Assembly: GCA_963739435.1 (NCBI GenBank) | Contig: CAVUAN010000007.1 | Coordinates: 1 to 64,000 of the forward strand | DNA: 64,000 nt | Source: CAVUAN01 sp963739435 | GTDB taxonomy: Bacteria; Acidobacteriota; Thermoanaerobaculia; UBA5066; Gp7-AA6 | Reading direction: 5' to 3' | In this document: positions 1-9,912 of the stretch, piece after piece | How the letters are laid out: every line of letters begins with the position of its first letter | How positions within the stretch are numbered: the stretch's first letter is position 1 | Position numbers and translations under genes: made by a program | The notes under the pieces: generated by a model | What the model saw: only the letters and a program-made list of their open reading frames with translations | What the model was told of the DNA's origin: nothing | Database searches by the model: none

Positions 1-279
1 CTTCGTTTCAGTTTCGTCTGTTCAAGCTTCTTGGTCGGCACCGTTTACGATTGGAGACCAGCAAGGGGTAACGACCTTCAAGTCCAAGGAGAGCTTCAGG
101 TTATGTTCCAAGACGGAAGCTGGCACGGCGCCCGCACCTTCATGAAGCGTTCGCTTCGCGGCGTCGACTTCGGCATGCTGTTCAATGCCAGCCTTCAACC
201 CGACATGCTCGATGCCAGGGCAATTCAGGACACAGTACGCACGGTCCGAGAATTCAAGAATCGGGTCGTCCGGTCGTAG
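1..279 (+). CDS. Unrecognised partial reading frame at window edge
   Basis: This frame is open from the first base of the window to a TAG at 277-279, about 92 codons. I do not recognise the protein. The translated text is soluble-looking, with a stretch reading GVDFGMLFNASLQPDMLDAR, and shows no signal peptide or membrane segment. The segment is visibly poorer in G+C (about half) than the rest of the window (about two thirds), so ordinary high-GC codon bias cannot be used to support it. It does not resemble the N-terminal part of GlyS expected upstream of the next gene. Positions 280-394 hold nothing I can name. It may be the end of a real gene or a mis-joined contig end. Confidence 0.2.
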   Translation, partial: LRFSFVCSSFLVGTVYDWRPARGNDLQVQGELQVMFQDGSWHGARTFMKRSLRGVDFGMLFNASLQPDMLDARAIQDTVRTVREFKNRVVRS

Positions 280-394
280 TTTTCCTTCTCCTCGATCAAC
301 TTGAGAATCGCCGCAGCCGTCGCGCAGGATCTTACGGCGGTCGGAACTGACATCGAAATCGAAACGGCTATTCGGGTCCTCGGAGACCTAGAGC

Positions 395-1625
395 TTCATG
401 CCGCGCGCCAGCGGCCTTCTGCCGCATTTCGTGGCCGTCATGGACAACGCGGAGGACCGCAAGGGCTTCATCGCCAAGGGCAACGAATGGGTCCTGAACG
501 CCCGGCTGGCCGACGCGCGCTTCTTCTTCGAGGAGGACACGAAGCAGAAGCTCGACGCGAGGCTGCCGCTTCTCGAGAGGCTGACGTTCCAGGACAAGCT
601 CGGCGACTACCGCCGAAAGACCGAGCGGCTGTCGCAGTCCTCGCGCCGGCGATTGCCCGCGCCCTGTCGGTCGGCCGGACCTGGAGGAAAGCGTCGCCCA
701 GGCGGCTCGCCTCGCGAAGGTCGACCTGACGACGCTCATGGTCAAGGAATTCACGGATCTCCAGGGCGTCGTGGGCGGGATTTACGCGCGGCGCGAGGGC
801 TATCCGGAGCACGGTCTGGAAGGCCATCTACGACCAGTACCGGCCGGGGTCTGCCTCCGACGACCCGCCGCGCGAGGCGGCCGGAGTCGATCCTCTCGCT
901 GGCGGATCGCTTCGACACCCTGGCCGGCCTCTTTCAGATCGGCATGACTCCGACCGGTCTCGAAGGACCCCTACGGCCTGCGCCGGTCCGCTTTCGGCGT
1001 CGTTGCGATTGCGGTTGCCCGGCGCTGGAGCCTCGACTGGCGCCCGATCGTGCGGCAGGCGGTCGGCCTCTACCCGGCGAACTCGGCGGCGGTCGGCCGA
1101 CGAGGTGGTCGGGAGCTCGGCAGGCTTCTTCGCGGAACGCCTGCGCAATCTCCTCGAGCGTCGCGGCCATCCGTACGACGAGATTGCGGCCGTCTCGGGT
1201 TTCGGAGCCTGGAATTTCGCCGACACGGCCGAGAGGGTGTCCGCGCTGGCAACGGCGCGGCGGCGTCCGGACTTCGGCCAGCTCGTTCTCGCGGTCAAGC
1301 GGATTCGCAACATTGTCGGTGCGGACGCCGCCGGAGGCCGACCCGACGGAAGCGCTCTACCGCGAGGACGCCGAGCGCATGCTCGCCGCCGACTTCCTGC
1401 AGATCCAGCCAGGTCCTCGTCGACCTGACCGCCGCGGCGGCGATACCGCGAGGCCATGGAGATGGCGGCTTCGCTCGCCGCCGTCGCTCGACCGATACTT
1501 CGTGGACGTGCTCGTGAATTGTCCGGAAGAAGACTTGAAGCGCAATCGCCATGCCCTGCTCGCATCGATCCAGCGAGAGTTCGCGCGCCTGGCGGATTTT
1601 TCCGGAGATCGTCGTCGAAAAGTGA
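395..1625 (+). pseudogene. glyS: Glycyl-tRNA synthetase beta subunit, C-terminal two thirds, frameshifted
   Basis: GlyS beta works with the alpha subunit (GlyQ) to charge tRNA-Gly in bacteria with the heterotetrameric enzyme. Homology starts near 395 with GLLPHFVAVMDN and GNEWVLNARLADARFFFEED, both typical of the middle of GlyS. It continues in other frames with VDLTTLMVKEFTDLQGVVGG and ILSLADRFDTLAGLFQIGM, and ends at EIVVEK before TGA 1623-1625. At least four single-base frame changes separate these blocks. The first third of the protein is absent, and the sequence before 395 does not fit it, so the gene is cut at the left as well as broken. The neighbour ppdK starts 10 nt downstream, a common glyS-ppdK arrangement. 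Identity is firm; functional state cannot be judged because indels are clustered here. Confidence 0.8.
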
Positions 1626-1635
1626 GGTTCTCTCG

Positions 1636-4366
1636 ATGAAGAAGGTCTTCTCGTTCGGACACGGCGTCGCGGAGGGAGCCGGTCTCGGCAAGGAGAAGCT
1701 CGGCGGCAAGGGCGCCGGCCTGGCCGAGATGACGGCCCTCGGCATCCCGTGCCTCCGGGTTTCACGATCGATACGTCGGTGTGCAACGACTACACCCGCG
1801 GCGTGCCGCTCGACAGCGTTCGCGACCGAGGTGGATGCGGCGCTGGCGCGGCTCGAGAAAGACGCCGGGCGCAGGTTCGGCGATCCTGCCGACCCGCTGC
1901 TCGTGTCCGTTCGCTCGGGCGCGCGTTCCTCGATGCCGGGCATGATGGACACGATCCTGAACCTCGGCCTGACCGACGAAGACGCTGCCGGCTCTGGCCG
2001 CGAAGTCGGGCGAGAGGTTCGCGCTCGACTGCCGCCGGCGGTTCCTCGAGATGTACGGCGACGTCGTGCTGCACGTTCCGCGGGAGGAGTTCAACAAGGT
2101 CTTGAACGCAAAGAAAGCCGAGCGCAAGGTCGCTTCCGACACCGACCTGACTGCCGCGGACCTGAAAGACGTCGTCCGCCAGGACGAGGAGATCGTCCGC
2201 CGGCACACGGGCGGCCACTTCCCGGACGACCCGAAAGACGCAGCTCTGGGGCGCGATCGGCGCCGTCTTCAAGTCCTGGGACAACGAGCGGGCCAAGACC
2301 TACCGCAAGCTCCACCGCATCCCGGAGGATTGGGGCACCGCCGTCAACGTCCAGGCGATGGTCTTCGGCAACCGCGGCGAAACTTCCGCCACGGGCGTTG
2401 CCTTCACGCGCGACCCCTCGACAGGCGAGAAGCGCTTCTACGGCGAGTTCCTGCCCAACGCCCAGGGCGAGGACGTCGTGGCCGGCATCCGGACGCCGCG
2501 GCCTCTCGCCCGGGACGGGTCGGGCGATCTCGCTCGAAGAGACGATGCCGGAGGCCTACGCGGAGCTGCTCGCGTGCGGGACCTGCTCGAGAAAGTCGTT
2601 CCGCGACATGCAGGACCTCGAGTTCACGATCGAAGACAGGAAGCTCTACCTTCTCCAGACGCGCAACGGGAAGCGCACCGGCTTTGCCGCCGTGCGCGTC
2701 GCGACGGAGATGGTCGAGGAGGGCGTGATCGACGAGGACGAGGCGGTCGACGCGCGTCGAGCCGGAGCAGCTCATCCAGCTCCTCGCGCCCGTCTTCGAC
2801 AACAAGGAGAAGGCCGAAGCCGTCAAGCAGGGCAAGCTGCTCGGCAAGGGCCTGCCGGCCGGACCGGGCGCGGCGTCGGGCCGCGTGGCCCTGACCGCAA
2901 AGCGCGCGGTCGCGATGGCGGCCGACGGCGGCGGGCCCGTGCTGCTCGTCCGCGAGGAGACGTCGCCCGAGGACATCGCCGGCATGAACGCCGCGGCGGG
3001 CATCCTGACGACGCGCGGGGGCATGACCTCGCACGCCGCCGTCGTGGCGCGCGGAATGGGGAAGACCTGCGTCGTCGGCGCTGGCGACATCACGGTGGAC
3101 GAGCACCGGGGCGACGTCGCGGCCGCGGAGCTTTCGGCTCAGCGAAGGGGACTGGATCTCGATCGACGGCACGACAGGCGAGGTCGTTCTCGGCAAGATC
3201 GCCACGCGGCCCTCGGAGGTCCTGCAGGTTGCTCTCGAGAAGAGCCTGGCACCCGAGCAAGGCGCCGGTCTACCGCGCCTTCGAGAAGATCCTGTCCTGG
3301 GCCGACAAGCGGCGGCGCCTGGGCGTGCGGGCCAACGCCGACACGCCGACGGACGCGCGCGTGGCCGTCGTCTTCGGCGCCGAGGGCATCGGTCTGTGCC
3401 GCACCGAGCACATGTTCTTCGAGGAGCGCCGCATCCTGGCGGTGCGCGAGATGATCCTGGCGGAGTCGGCCGACGGGCGCCGCAAGGCGCTCGCGAAGAT
3501 CCTGCCCATGCAGCGCGAGGATTTCGTCGGCATCTTCAGCGAGATGGGCGCGCGCCCGGTCACGATCCGGCTGCTCGACCCGCCGCTGCACGAGTTCCTG
3601 CCGAGCGAGGACGCGGCGGTCGAGAAGACGGCGGCCGAGCTCAAGGTGTCGCCCGAAAAGCTGCGGGAGCGCGTGCGGCAGCTCCACGAGATGAACCCGA
3701 TGCTCGGCCACCGCGGCTGCCGCCTCGGCATCACGCATCCGGAGATCTACGAGATGCAGGTCCGGGCGATCTTCGAGGCCGTGGCCGAGGCCGTGCGCGG
3801 GGGAGGCCAGCCCAATCCCGAGATCATGATTCCGCTCGTCGGAACAGAGCAGGAGTTCGACCGCCTGAAGATCCTCGTGGACGAGACGGCCCGGAAGGTC
3901 TCGAAGGAGACGGGGCAACCCGTTCCCTACAAGGTCGGCACGATGATCGAGATCCCGCGCGCGGCCCTGCGCGCGGCGTCAAATCGCCGCCAACTGCGAG
4001 TTCTTCTCCTTCGGCACCAACGACCTGACGCAGATGACCTTCGGCTACTCGCGCGACGACGCGGCGTCCTTCCTGCCGGCCTACGTCGAGAAGGGCATCC
4101 TGCCGGACGACCCGTTTGCGAGCCTCGACCAGGCCGGCGTCGGCGAGCTCGTGACGATCGCGACGAAGCGGGGCCGAGAGGCGAACAGCAAGCTCAAGGT
4201 CGGCGTCTGCGGCGAGCACGGCGGCGACCCGCGCTCGATCGAGTTCTTCCACTGCGCCGGCCTCGACTACGTCTCCTGCTCGCCCTACCGCGTGCCGGTC
4301 GCGCGGCTCGCCGCGGCGCGCGCGGCGCTGGCGGAGAAGAAGGTCGGCGGGTCCTCGACCGCGTGA
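1636..4366 (+). pseudogene. ppdK: Pyruvate phosphate dikinase, full length but multiply frameshifted
   Basis: PPDK interconverts pyruvate, ATP and phosphate with PEP, AMP and pyrophosphate. The span of about 910 codons equals the family's usual length. The ATG at 1636 gives MKKVFSFGHGVAEG, followed by the nucleotide-binding part (LVSVRSGARSSMPGMMDTIL). The phosphohistidine domain has GGMTSHAAVVARGMGKT around 3018-3068, with the catalytic His. The C-terminal PEP/pyruvate barrel includes GAEGIGLCRTEHMF and GVCGEHGGDP. These blocks lie in different frames, with at least eight breaks (for example near 1748, 1990, 2230, 2525, 2755, 3130, 3245 and 3975). At 1748 the expected IPVPPGF is restored by one extra G in a G run. 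The intact motifs in every segment suggest sequencing error rather than decay. The stop overlaps the next gene's start by 4 nt. Confidence 0.88.
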
Positions 4367-5980
4367 CCGCGATCCGCGGACCTGATCCTCCTGTCCGGAA
4401 AGATCTGGACGGGGGATCCGGCGCAGCCGGAGGCGGAGGCGCTGGCGGTTGCCGGCGGGCGCATCGCTGGTCGTCGGGTCGAATGCCGATGTCCTGGCGC
4501 TCCGGGGCCGAAGCAACGCGGGTCCTCGATGCGCGGGGCCGGCGCGTCGTGCCCGGCTTCATCGACTCGCACACGCACATGACGATGGGCGGGTTGAACC
4601 TGCTCGCGATCGACCTGCGCCACACGAAGGACCCGGCGGATTTCACTCGGCAGCTCGCGGCGTATTCGCCAGCACCCGGCCGGCCGGCCAGTGGCTGACC
4701 GACGGCGCCTGGGATCACGAGCAGTGGGACCCGCCGCGCCTGCCGACCCGGGAGCTGCTCGACGCCGCGGTCGGCGACCGGCCGGCGTGCCTGCTCCCGG
4801 CAGGACGGCCACATGATGGTCTGCAGCAGCCGGGCGCTCGCCCTGGCGCAAGATCACGCGCGAGACGCCCGATCCGCCGGGCGGGGTCATCGTGCGCGAC
4901 GCGAGGGGCGAGCCGACCGGGGTGCTCGAAGGACGCGGCGATGGACGCGATCAACGCCGTTCGGCCGGAGCGCACGCAGGCTCGGAGCTCGAGGAGGCTC
5001 TGCGGGCCGCGATGAAGGAGGCCGCCCGGTCGGGCGTCACGTCCGTGCAGGACCTTCCCGGAAACCCGCGCGACCTCGACGCCTGGGAAAGCCTCCGGTC
5101 AGCCGGCGCTCTCACCGTGCGCGTCGACTACCGCCCTTCGCTTGTCGCCTGGGAGAAGGCGAGGGACCGCCGGGCCGCCATGAAGAACGACGAGTGGCTG
5201 CGCATCGGCGGAGTGAAGGGTTTCGCGGACGGCTCGCTCGGCTCGGGGACAGCGCTCTTCTTCGAGCCGTACGCCGACGATCCCGGCAACCGGGGCGTCT
5301 TCGCGGCCGACGCGATCCCGCTCCGCAAGCTCGAGGACCGGGTCGTCGGGGCCGACTCCGCGGGCCTCCAGGTCGTCCTCCACGCCATCGGGGACCGCGC
5401 CAACGCCGAGATGCTGGACCTCTTTGATCGGGTCGCCAGCGAAGAACGGTCCTCGCGACCGCCGGTTCCGCATCGAGCACGCGCAGCACCTGCGTCCGGC
5501 GGATATTCCGCGTTTCGCGGCCCTCGGCGTCATCGCCTCCATGCAGCCCTACCATGCCGTGGACGACGGCCGCTGGGCCGAAAGGCGCTTGGGCCCGGAG
5601 CGCTGCCGAACGGCCTATGCCTTTCGGTCGCTCCTCGACGCGAAGGCCAGGGTCGTATTCGGATCCGACTGGGATGTCGCGCCGCTCTCGCCCACTTCTC
5701 GGAATTGGCGGCCGCCGTGACTCGTCGGACGGTGGACGGAAAGAATCCCGAGGGCTGGTTTCCCGGGCAGAGGGTGACGGTTGGGGAGGCCATTCGGGCC
5801 TATACGGCCGAGGCCGCCTGGGCCGCCTTCGAGGAAGGCGAAAAGGGGACGCTGACCGCCGGAAAGCTGGGGGATTTCGTGGTTCTCTCCGGGGACCCGT
5901 TCGGCGAGCCGCAGGCTCCGCTCGACGCACTGGCAGTCGACGCGACGGTTACCGGGGGACGGATCGTTCACGGCGGCTGA
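4363..5980 (+). pseudogene. YtcJ-type amidohydrolase (Amidohydro_3 family), frameshifted
   Basis: This is a metal-dependent amidohydrolase of the YtcJ group, which hydrolyses amide or related bonds in small molecules; the substrate is unknown. The GTG at 4363 overlaps the ppdK stop. The fold's landmarks are present in order: LILLSGKIWTGDPAQPEAEA (strand-rich start), VVPGFIDSHTHM with the HxH metal pair near 4550-4580, VKGFADGSLGSGTALFFEPY, VVLHAIGDRANAEM, FRIEHAQHLRPADIPRF and VVFGSDWDVAPLSP. The tail KLGDFVVLSGDPF is the usual second half of the small beta domain. At least six frame changes occur (near 4370, 4460, 4670, 4800, 4930, 5440 and 5695). Total length (about 540 codons) is normal for the family, so the gene is probably whole in the organism. 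The family assignment is firm. Confidence 0.8.
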
Positions 5981-5997
5981 CGGTAAACTCGGCTGTC

Positions 5998-7743
5998 ATG
6001 CCGAAGATCCGCCATCTGCCGAGTCAGGTCGTCGACCGGATAGCGGCCGGCGAGGTGGTGGAGCGGCCGGCCTCGGTCGTCAAGGAGCTGGTCGAGAATG
6101 CGCTGGACGCGGGAGCGTCGCGCGTCGAAGTCGAAGTGGACGGCGGCGGCATCGCGCGCATCCTCGTTCGCGACGACGGCGAAGGCATGTCGAGCGAGGA
6201 CGCGCGGCTCGCTCTCGAGCGCCACGCGACCTCCAAGATCGTTTCGGATGCCGACCTCGTCCGAGTGGCGACCTTCGGGTTCCGCGGCGAAGCGCTGCCC
6301 TCGGTCGCCTCGGTATCGGCCCTCACGCTGACGACCTCCGACGGCTCGTCGCCGGAGGCCGTGCGCCTCCGCGTCGACCACGGCGGCGAGCCTGCGGAGG
6401 AGCCGGCCGCGCGGCCGCGCGGCACGGACGTGCTCGTCGAAAACCTGTTTGCGAAGACGCCCGCGCGCCGCAAGTTCCTCGCGACCCCGGAGGCCGAGGC
6501 CCGCCACGCGGCCGCAGCCGTGACCCGGGCGGCGCTCGCGAGCCCTTCAGTTGCGTTCGTGCTGCGCTCCAATGGCCGGGAGCTGCTCGACGCGCCGGCT
6601 GCCGTCGACCGGGCGGCCCGCATCCTGCAGGTATTCGGCCGCGAAACCCTGGGCGAGCTCGAGGAGTTCGAGGCGCGCGCGGGACCGTTGAAGGTGACGG
6701 GCTACGTGACGCGAGGCTCCGTCACGTTTGCAAGCCGCCGTTACCAGTATCTCTTCGTCAACGGCCGTCCGGTCGAGGATCGGGCCCTGGCCCGCGCCAT
6801 CGGGCAGGCCTCGCGCGAGGCGATCCGGACGGACCGGCACCCGGCCGTCTTCCTCTTTCTCGAAGCGCAGCCGGGAGCCGTGGACGTGAATGTTTCGCCG
6901 GCCAAGACGCAGGTCCGTTTCGCCGACGCGGGGACCGCGTACCGGCTCGTGTACCACGCCGTCTTCTCGGCCTTGATCTCGGGCAAGGAGGAGAGGCGGT
7001 TGAAGTCGGTCCCCCCCGAGAGCGACGCGCCCTCGAGCCCGCCACCCTCCTCGGTCGCCGACGGCGGATCGGAGGCGGAGGGGGAGCGGCAGACGCCAGC
7101 GCACGGCTCGCCGGTCGGCTTGCCCCAGCCGGGCCGTCCCGAGAAGGAGCAGAGAGCGCCGCTCAAGCCTCCCGAGATCCATGCCATCGGTCAGCACCGC
7201 GAGTCCTACATCCTGGCCTCCGGACCGGAAGGGCTTCTCATCATCGACCAGCACGCGGCGCACGAGCGGATTCTCTACGAGCGCATCCGGGACCGCATCG
7301 GCTCGGGCCGTGTCCTCTCGCAGAGGCTGCTCCTGCGGGCGCTCTTCGAGGCGACGCCGGAGGAGGGCGAGACGCTCGTCGCGCGGTGGGAGGACCTGTC
7401 CGCGGCCGGGTTCGAGATCGAGCCGATGTCGGGCCGCTCCTGGTCGATCGCCGCGCTGCCGGCCGAGTCGACCGACCGCGGGCCCGCCGACACGCTGCGC
7501 GACGTCCTCGCGAAGCTGGCGGAGGCGGCGGCGGCGACGCCCGACGAGCGGCGCGACCGCGTCGCGGCGAGCCTCGCCTGCCGCTCGGCGGTCACGATCC
7601 GGTATCACCTGGCGCCCGAAGAAATCCGCCGCCTTCTCTTCGATTGGGCCAAGACGGCCGACCGCTTCACTTGCCCCCACGGCCGGCCGGTTGTGTTGTC
7701 GATGACAGAGGAAGAGTTGGAGAAGTACTTCAAGAGGCGGTAG
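5998..7743 (+). CDS. mutL: DNA mismatch repair protein MutL, endonuclease type
   Basis: MutL couples mismatch recognition by MutS to strand incision. The 581-residue frame is intact. The N-terminal GHKL ATPase shows ENALDAGA, DDGEGMS, ATSKI and GFRGEALPS. A low-complexity Pro/Ser/Glu linker follows (residues about 330-390). The C-terminal dimerisation domain carries DQHAAHERILYE at residue 417, matching the DQHA(X)2E(X)4E nuclease motif, plus CPHGRP at 559, a second metal-site motif. This means an incision-competent MutL, as expected in bacteria without MutH. The ATG at 5998 is chosen because MPKIRHLPSQVVDRIAAGEV is the standard MutL start; upstream in-frame codons are antisense-like filler. 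It lies 17 nt after the amidohydrolase stop. Confidence 0.96.
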   Translation: MPKIRHLPSQVVDRIAAGEVVERPASVVKELVENALDAGASRVEVEVDGGGIARILVRDDGEGMSSEDARLALERHATSKIVSDADLVRVATFGFRGEALPSVASVSALTLTTSDGSSPEAVRLRVDHGGEPAEEPAARPRGTDVLVENLFAKTPARRKFLATPEAEARHAAAAVTRAALASPSVAFVLRSNGRELLDAPAAVDRAARILQVFGRETLGELEEFEARAGPLKVTGYVTRGSVTFASRRYQYLFVNGRPVEDRALARAIGQASREAIRTDRHPAVFLFLEAQPGAVDVNVSPAKTQVRFADAGTAYRLVYHAVFSALISGKEERRLKSVPPESDAPSSPPPSSVADGGSEAEGERQTPAHGSPVGLPQPGRPEKEQRAPLKPPEIHAIGQHRESYILASGPEGLLIIDQHAAHERILYERIRDRIGSGRVLSQRLLLRALFEATPEEGETLVARWEDLSAAGFEIEPMSGRSWSIAALPAESTDRGPADTLRDVLAKLAEAAAATPDERRDRVAASLACRSAVTIRYHLAPEEIRRLLFDWAKTADRFTCPHGRPVVLSMTEEELEKYFKRR

Positions 7744-7748
7744 CTGCC

Positions 7749-7769
7749 CCCTCTCCCATGGGGAGAGGG
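7749..7769. terminator. Perfect hairpin between convergent mutL and membrane-protein gene
   Basis: A 9-bp perfect stem (CCCTCTCCC / GGGAGAGGG) with the 3-nt loop ATG fills most of the 33-bp gap between the converging mutL and the minus-strand gene ending at 7777. There is no long T run on either side, so an intrinsic terminator is only probable. The same CCCTCTCCC...GGGAGAGGG core recurs in the two 35-bp repeats at 25431 and 29201, so it may be a mobile palindromic repeat used as a terminator. Confidence 0.45.
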
Positions 7770-7776
7770 TTCCCCT

Positions 7777-8373
7777 CTAGTTGGAGCGGGGCGGCAGCCC
7801 CACTCCGTCCGCATGCTCCTTGCGCTTACTGCTGACGTGGCCCCCGATGAGGATGATTCCGAGCAGGATCAGCACGGCCGGGCCTCCCCAGCGCTCCATG
7901 AACGACCAGTCGATGTCGACGTAGCGGTCGATCAGCCACAGCGAGCCCAGGCCGATGAGGATCACGCCCCACGTCAGGCCCGCCGTGCCCTGCGAGGCCT
8001 GTCGGATCTGCTGTTCGGGCGCCCAGCCGCCTTCGGCGAGACGGCCCGAGTTGATGGCCTTGGCCTGGCGCACGGCGTCGATGATCGCGAAGAACCACAG
8101 AAAGGCCGTGGCCGGGCCGGAGAGCACCGCCATCCGGCCGTGCGAGTTGAAGAAAATCAGGATGCAGAACGCGCCGGCAAAGGCGAAGGCGCGCTGGTAG
8201 AGGCCGAGGTACAGGTGCCCCAGGCCCGGAAACATCGAGAGGACGCCGGCCAAGCCAGGCGACTTGTGGTCGACGGCGAGCGGCGTACGGGGCAGCGGGG
8301 CCGGTGGGACGAAGGGCGGCGGAGGCGGGGTTGCCGCCGCGCCGGGGCCGGGGGTGGTCGTGGTGTCTTCCAT
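7777..8373 (-). CDS. Small multi-pass membrane protein (LiaI/LiaF-TM, DUF5668-like)
   Basis: A 198-residue protein with a Pro/Ala/Thr-rich cytoplasmic head (residues 1-35), then hydrophobic segments around GVLSMFPGLGHLYLGLYQRA, FAGAFCILIFF and FLWFFAIIDAV. A final pair, GLTWGVILIGLGSLWLID and PAVLILLGIILIGGHV, resembles the repeat of LiaI/LiaF-type transmembrane regions (DUF5668). It ends in a short basic tail. It is the third gene of the sigma/anti-sigma unit: AGGAG lies just before its ATG, and only 27 bp separate it from the anti-sigma gene. Such proteins are often envelope-stress partners of ECF sigma factors. Its role here is inferred from context; no enzymatic motif is visible. Confidence 0.75.
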   Translation of the reverse strand: MEDTTTTPGPGAAATPPPPPFVPPAPLPRTPLAVDHKSPGLAGVLSMFPGLGHLYLGLYQRAFAFAGAFCILIFFNSHGRMAVLSGPATAFLWFFAIIDAVRQAKAINSGRLAEGGWAPEQQIRQASQGTAGLTWGVILIGLGSLWLIDRYVDIDWSFMERWGGPAVLILLGIILIGGHVSSKRKEHADGVGLPPRSN

Positions 8374-8400
8374 GGTGTCCTTCTCCTGTAGGGGGCGGCC

Positions 8401-9240
8401 TCAGGTCCGCCACCCCGTGTTCGGTGCGGCGCCCGGCTCGGGGTTGCCGGCGAGGCGCACGCCATCGTTGCTGGTCGAGACGTCCCGGCCTTCGCCGCTC
8501 TTCGGGCGGTCCGGCGGGCGCGGTGGATCCGTTTTCATCACGAGGGAGAGGGCGTTGGCGAGCGTCGCGCGGCTGTAGCCGGCCACCCGGCCCGTGAAAG
8601 CCACGAAGCTTCGGTAGGCCCTCTCCTCGAGGGCTCCGATGCGCTCGACCGCGCCCGCGCGGGCCGCGGCGACGGCGGCACTGGTCGCGTCCTCGAGGCG
8701 GGCCATCCCCGCCTTGCGCGCGAGGTCGGCGGGGTCGAATCCGCTCAGCATGACCGCGACTGCCGCGGCATACGCCAGCGCGACGGCTCCCTTCGGGCTC
8801 CAGAGCAAGGCGAGAAGGCCCGAGCGCTGCTTTCGCGAGGAGGCCGGCCGGCTTGCCGTGAGGCGTGTCGCGAACCAGGGTGCCGGCTCCGGCGCCGTCA
8901 GGCCGCGCGCCGCAAAGAGCGCCTGCGCCGCTTCGGAGCAGGCCGCGCAGCGGGAGAGGTGGCTCGTCCATCGGATCTCGTCTAAAGGAGCGATTTCGTT
9001 TTCGAGCGCCTGTGCCAGAAGCGCGTCGGCGCCCTCGCACGAGACGGTTCGAGACGGGATCTCGAGAAGGCTCGCGCGCACCACCGCCGGCAGCGGCGGC
9101 GAAGCCAGCGACCGGCTCAGGGACTCGAGGTCATCCATCCGGCGGGACAGGCCGGCGCAATCGGCGCATGCCACGCGGTGCTCCGCAAACTCGGCCTCGC
9201 GGCCGCCCGAAACGAACGCGTCACCCAGGCGGCAGCTCAT
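8401..9240 (-). CDS. Putative anti-sigma factor with two zf-HC2-type HxxxCxxC motifs
   Basis: The 279-residue protein starts 4 nt inside the end of the ECF sigma gene, so the two are translationally coupled. Two zinc-finger-type HxxxCxxC motifs are visible, EHRVACADC near residue 20 and SHLSRCAACS near residue 90, each the core of the anti-sigma domain that clamps sigma. One membrane segment follows at about residues 153-170 (VALAYAAAVAVMLSG). After it comes an Ala-rich helical and then Pro-rich outer region. This is the layout of a membrane-tethered zinc anti-sigma factor. The double finger is less usual than a single one and may reflect a duplicated domain. Regulation is expected to follow the sigma factor's own promoter at 9870-9897. 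Confidence 0.72.
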   Translation of the reverse strand: MSCRLGDAFVSGGREAEFAEHRVACADCAGLSRRMDDLESLSRSLASPPLPAVVRASLLEIPSRTVSCEGADALLAQALENEIAPLDEIRWTSHLSRCAACSEAAQALFAARGLTAPEPAPWFATRLTASRPASSRKQRSGLLALLWSPKGAVALAYAAAVAVMLSGFDPADLARKAGMARLEDATSAAVAAARAGAVERIGALEERAYRSFVAFTGRVAGYSRATLANALSLVMKTDPPRPPDRPKSGEGRDVSTSNDGVRLAGNPEPGAAPNTGWRT

Positions 9241-9857
9241 ACGAATGCTCCCGCCGCGACCGCGAGCGACGCCACGACGCCCGGGCCGCGGCTTTCCTGC
9301 CGCTCCCGGATCTTCTTGGCCACTTCGGCGCGAGCACGAAACAGCCGGGACTTGACGGTCCCTTCGGGAAGCTCGAGGGCCTTGCCGATCTCGTCGTAGG
9401 CGAGGCCGTCGAGGTCCCGCAGGACCAGGATCTCTGCCAGGTCCTCGGGGATTTCGGCCAGCGCCGAAAAGAGGAGCTTGACGCGCTCCTTGCGGATGGC
9501 GTCGGCGGCCGGGTCGTCCTGCGAGCGCAGCAGAGGGGCCACGGCGTCGTCCGACACGAAGCGGAAAGAGCGCTCGCGCTTGCGGCGCCGGTAGCGGTCG
9601 ATGCAGAGGTTGCGCGAGAGAGACAGGACCCAGGCGACCAGCGGGAAGCCCCCGTCGTAGCGATGGAGGTTCTCGAAGACCTTCAGGAAGATCTCCTGGG
9701 CCAGCTCCTCGGCGTCTTCCCGCTTCAGCGTGAAGTGATACGCCACGGAATAGACCTTTGGCCCGAACCTGTCCACGAGCTCCCTCCAGGCCTCGTCTTC
9801 GCCCTTTCCGCAGCGCGCGACGAGTTCCTTGTCCTCATTCTCATTGCCGCTCAACAT
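9237..9857 (-). CDS. ECF-family RNA polymerase sigma factor (RpoE-like)
   Basis: The 206-residue protein has only sigma regions 2 and 4, as in ECF sigma factors. Region 2 reads YHFTLKREDAEELAQEIFLK with AWVLSLSRNLCIDRYRRRKR, the -10 recognition helix. Region 4 reads LVLRDLDGLAYDEIGKALEL followed by PEGTVKSRLFRARAEVAKKI, the helix-turn-helix for the -35 element. The stop overlaps the anti-sigma start by 4 nt. A near-consensus sigma-E-type promoter sits just upstream, implying self-activation. The mRNA leader would then be under 10 nt. The start ATG at 9857 is the only in-frame ATG near the homology. The stress signal cannot be deduced. Confidence 0.92.
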   Translation of the reverse strand: MLSGNENEDKELVARCGKGEDEAWRELVDRFGPKVYSVAYHFTLKREDAEELAQEIFLKVFENLHRYDGGFPLVAWVLSLSRNLCIDRYRRRKRERSFRFVSDDAVAPLLRSQDDPAADAIRKERVKLLFSALAEIPEDLAEILVLRDLDGLAYDEIGKALELPEGTVKSRLFRARAEVAKKIRERQESRGPGVVASLAVAAGAFV

Positions 9858-9869
9858 CGCCTCATCCCC

Positions 9870-9897
9870 CTAGACGCAACGGCGGGACAAAAGTTCA
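9870..9897 (-). promoter_or_regulatory. Predicted sigma-E-type promoter of the ECF sigma operon
   Basis: Read on the minus strand, TGAACTT (9897-9891) is followed after 15 nt by GTCTAG (9875-9870). The E. coli sigma-E consensus is GGAACTT, 15-16 nt, GTCTAA, so only the first and last positions differ. It lies 13 nt upstream of the sigma gene's ATG, predicting an almost leaderless transcript and positive autoregulation. Confidence 0.7.
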
Positions 9898-9912
9898 CGG
9901 GTCGGGAGGAGC

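Noticed and set aside
9870..9912. Treating the gap between the sigma gene and pcnB as a pcnB terminator
   Set aside because: No stem with a T run is present; the motif there fits a sigma-E-type promoter instead.
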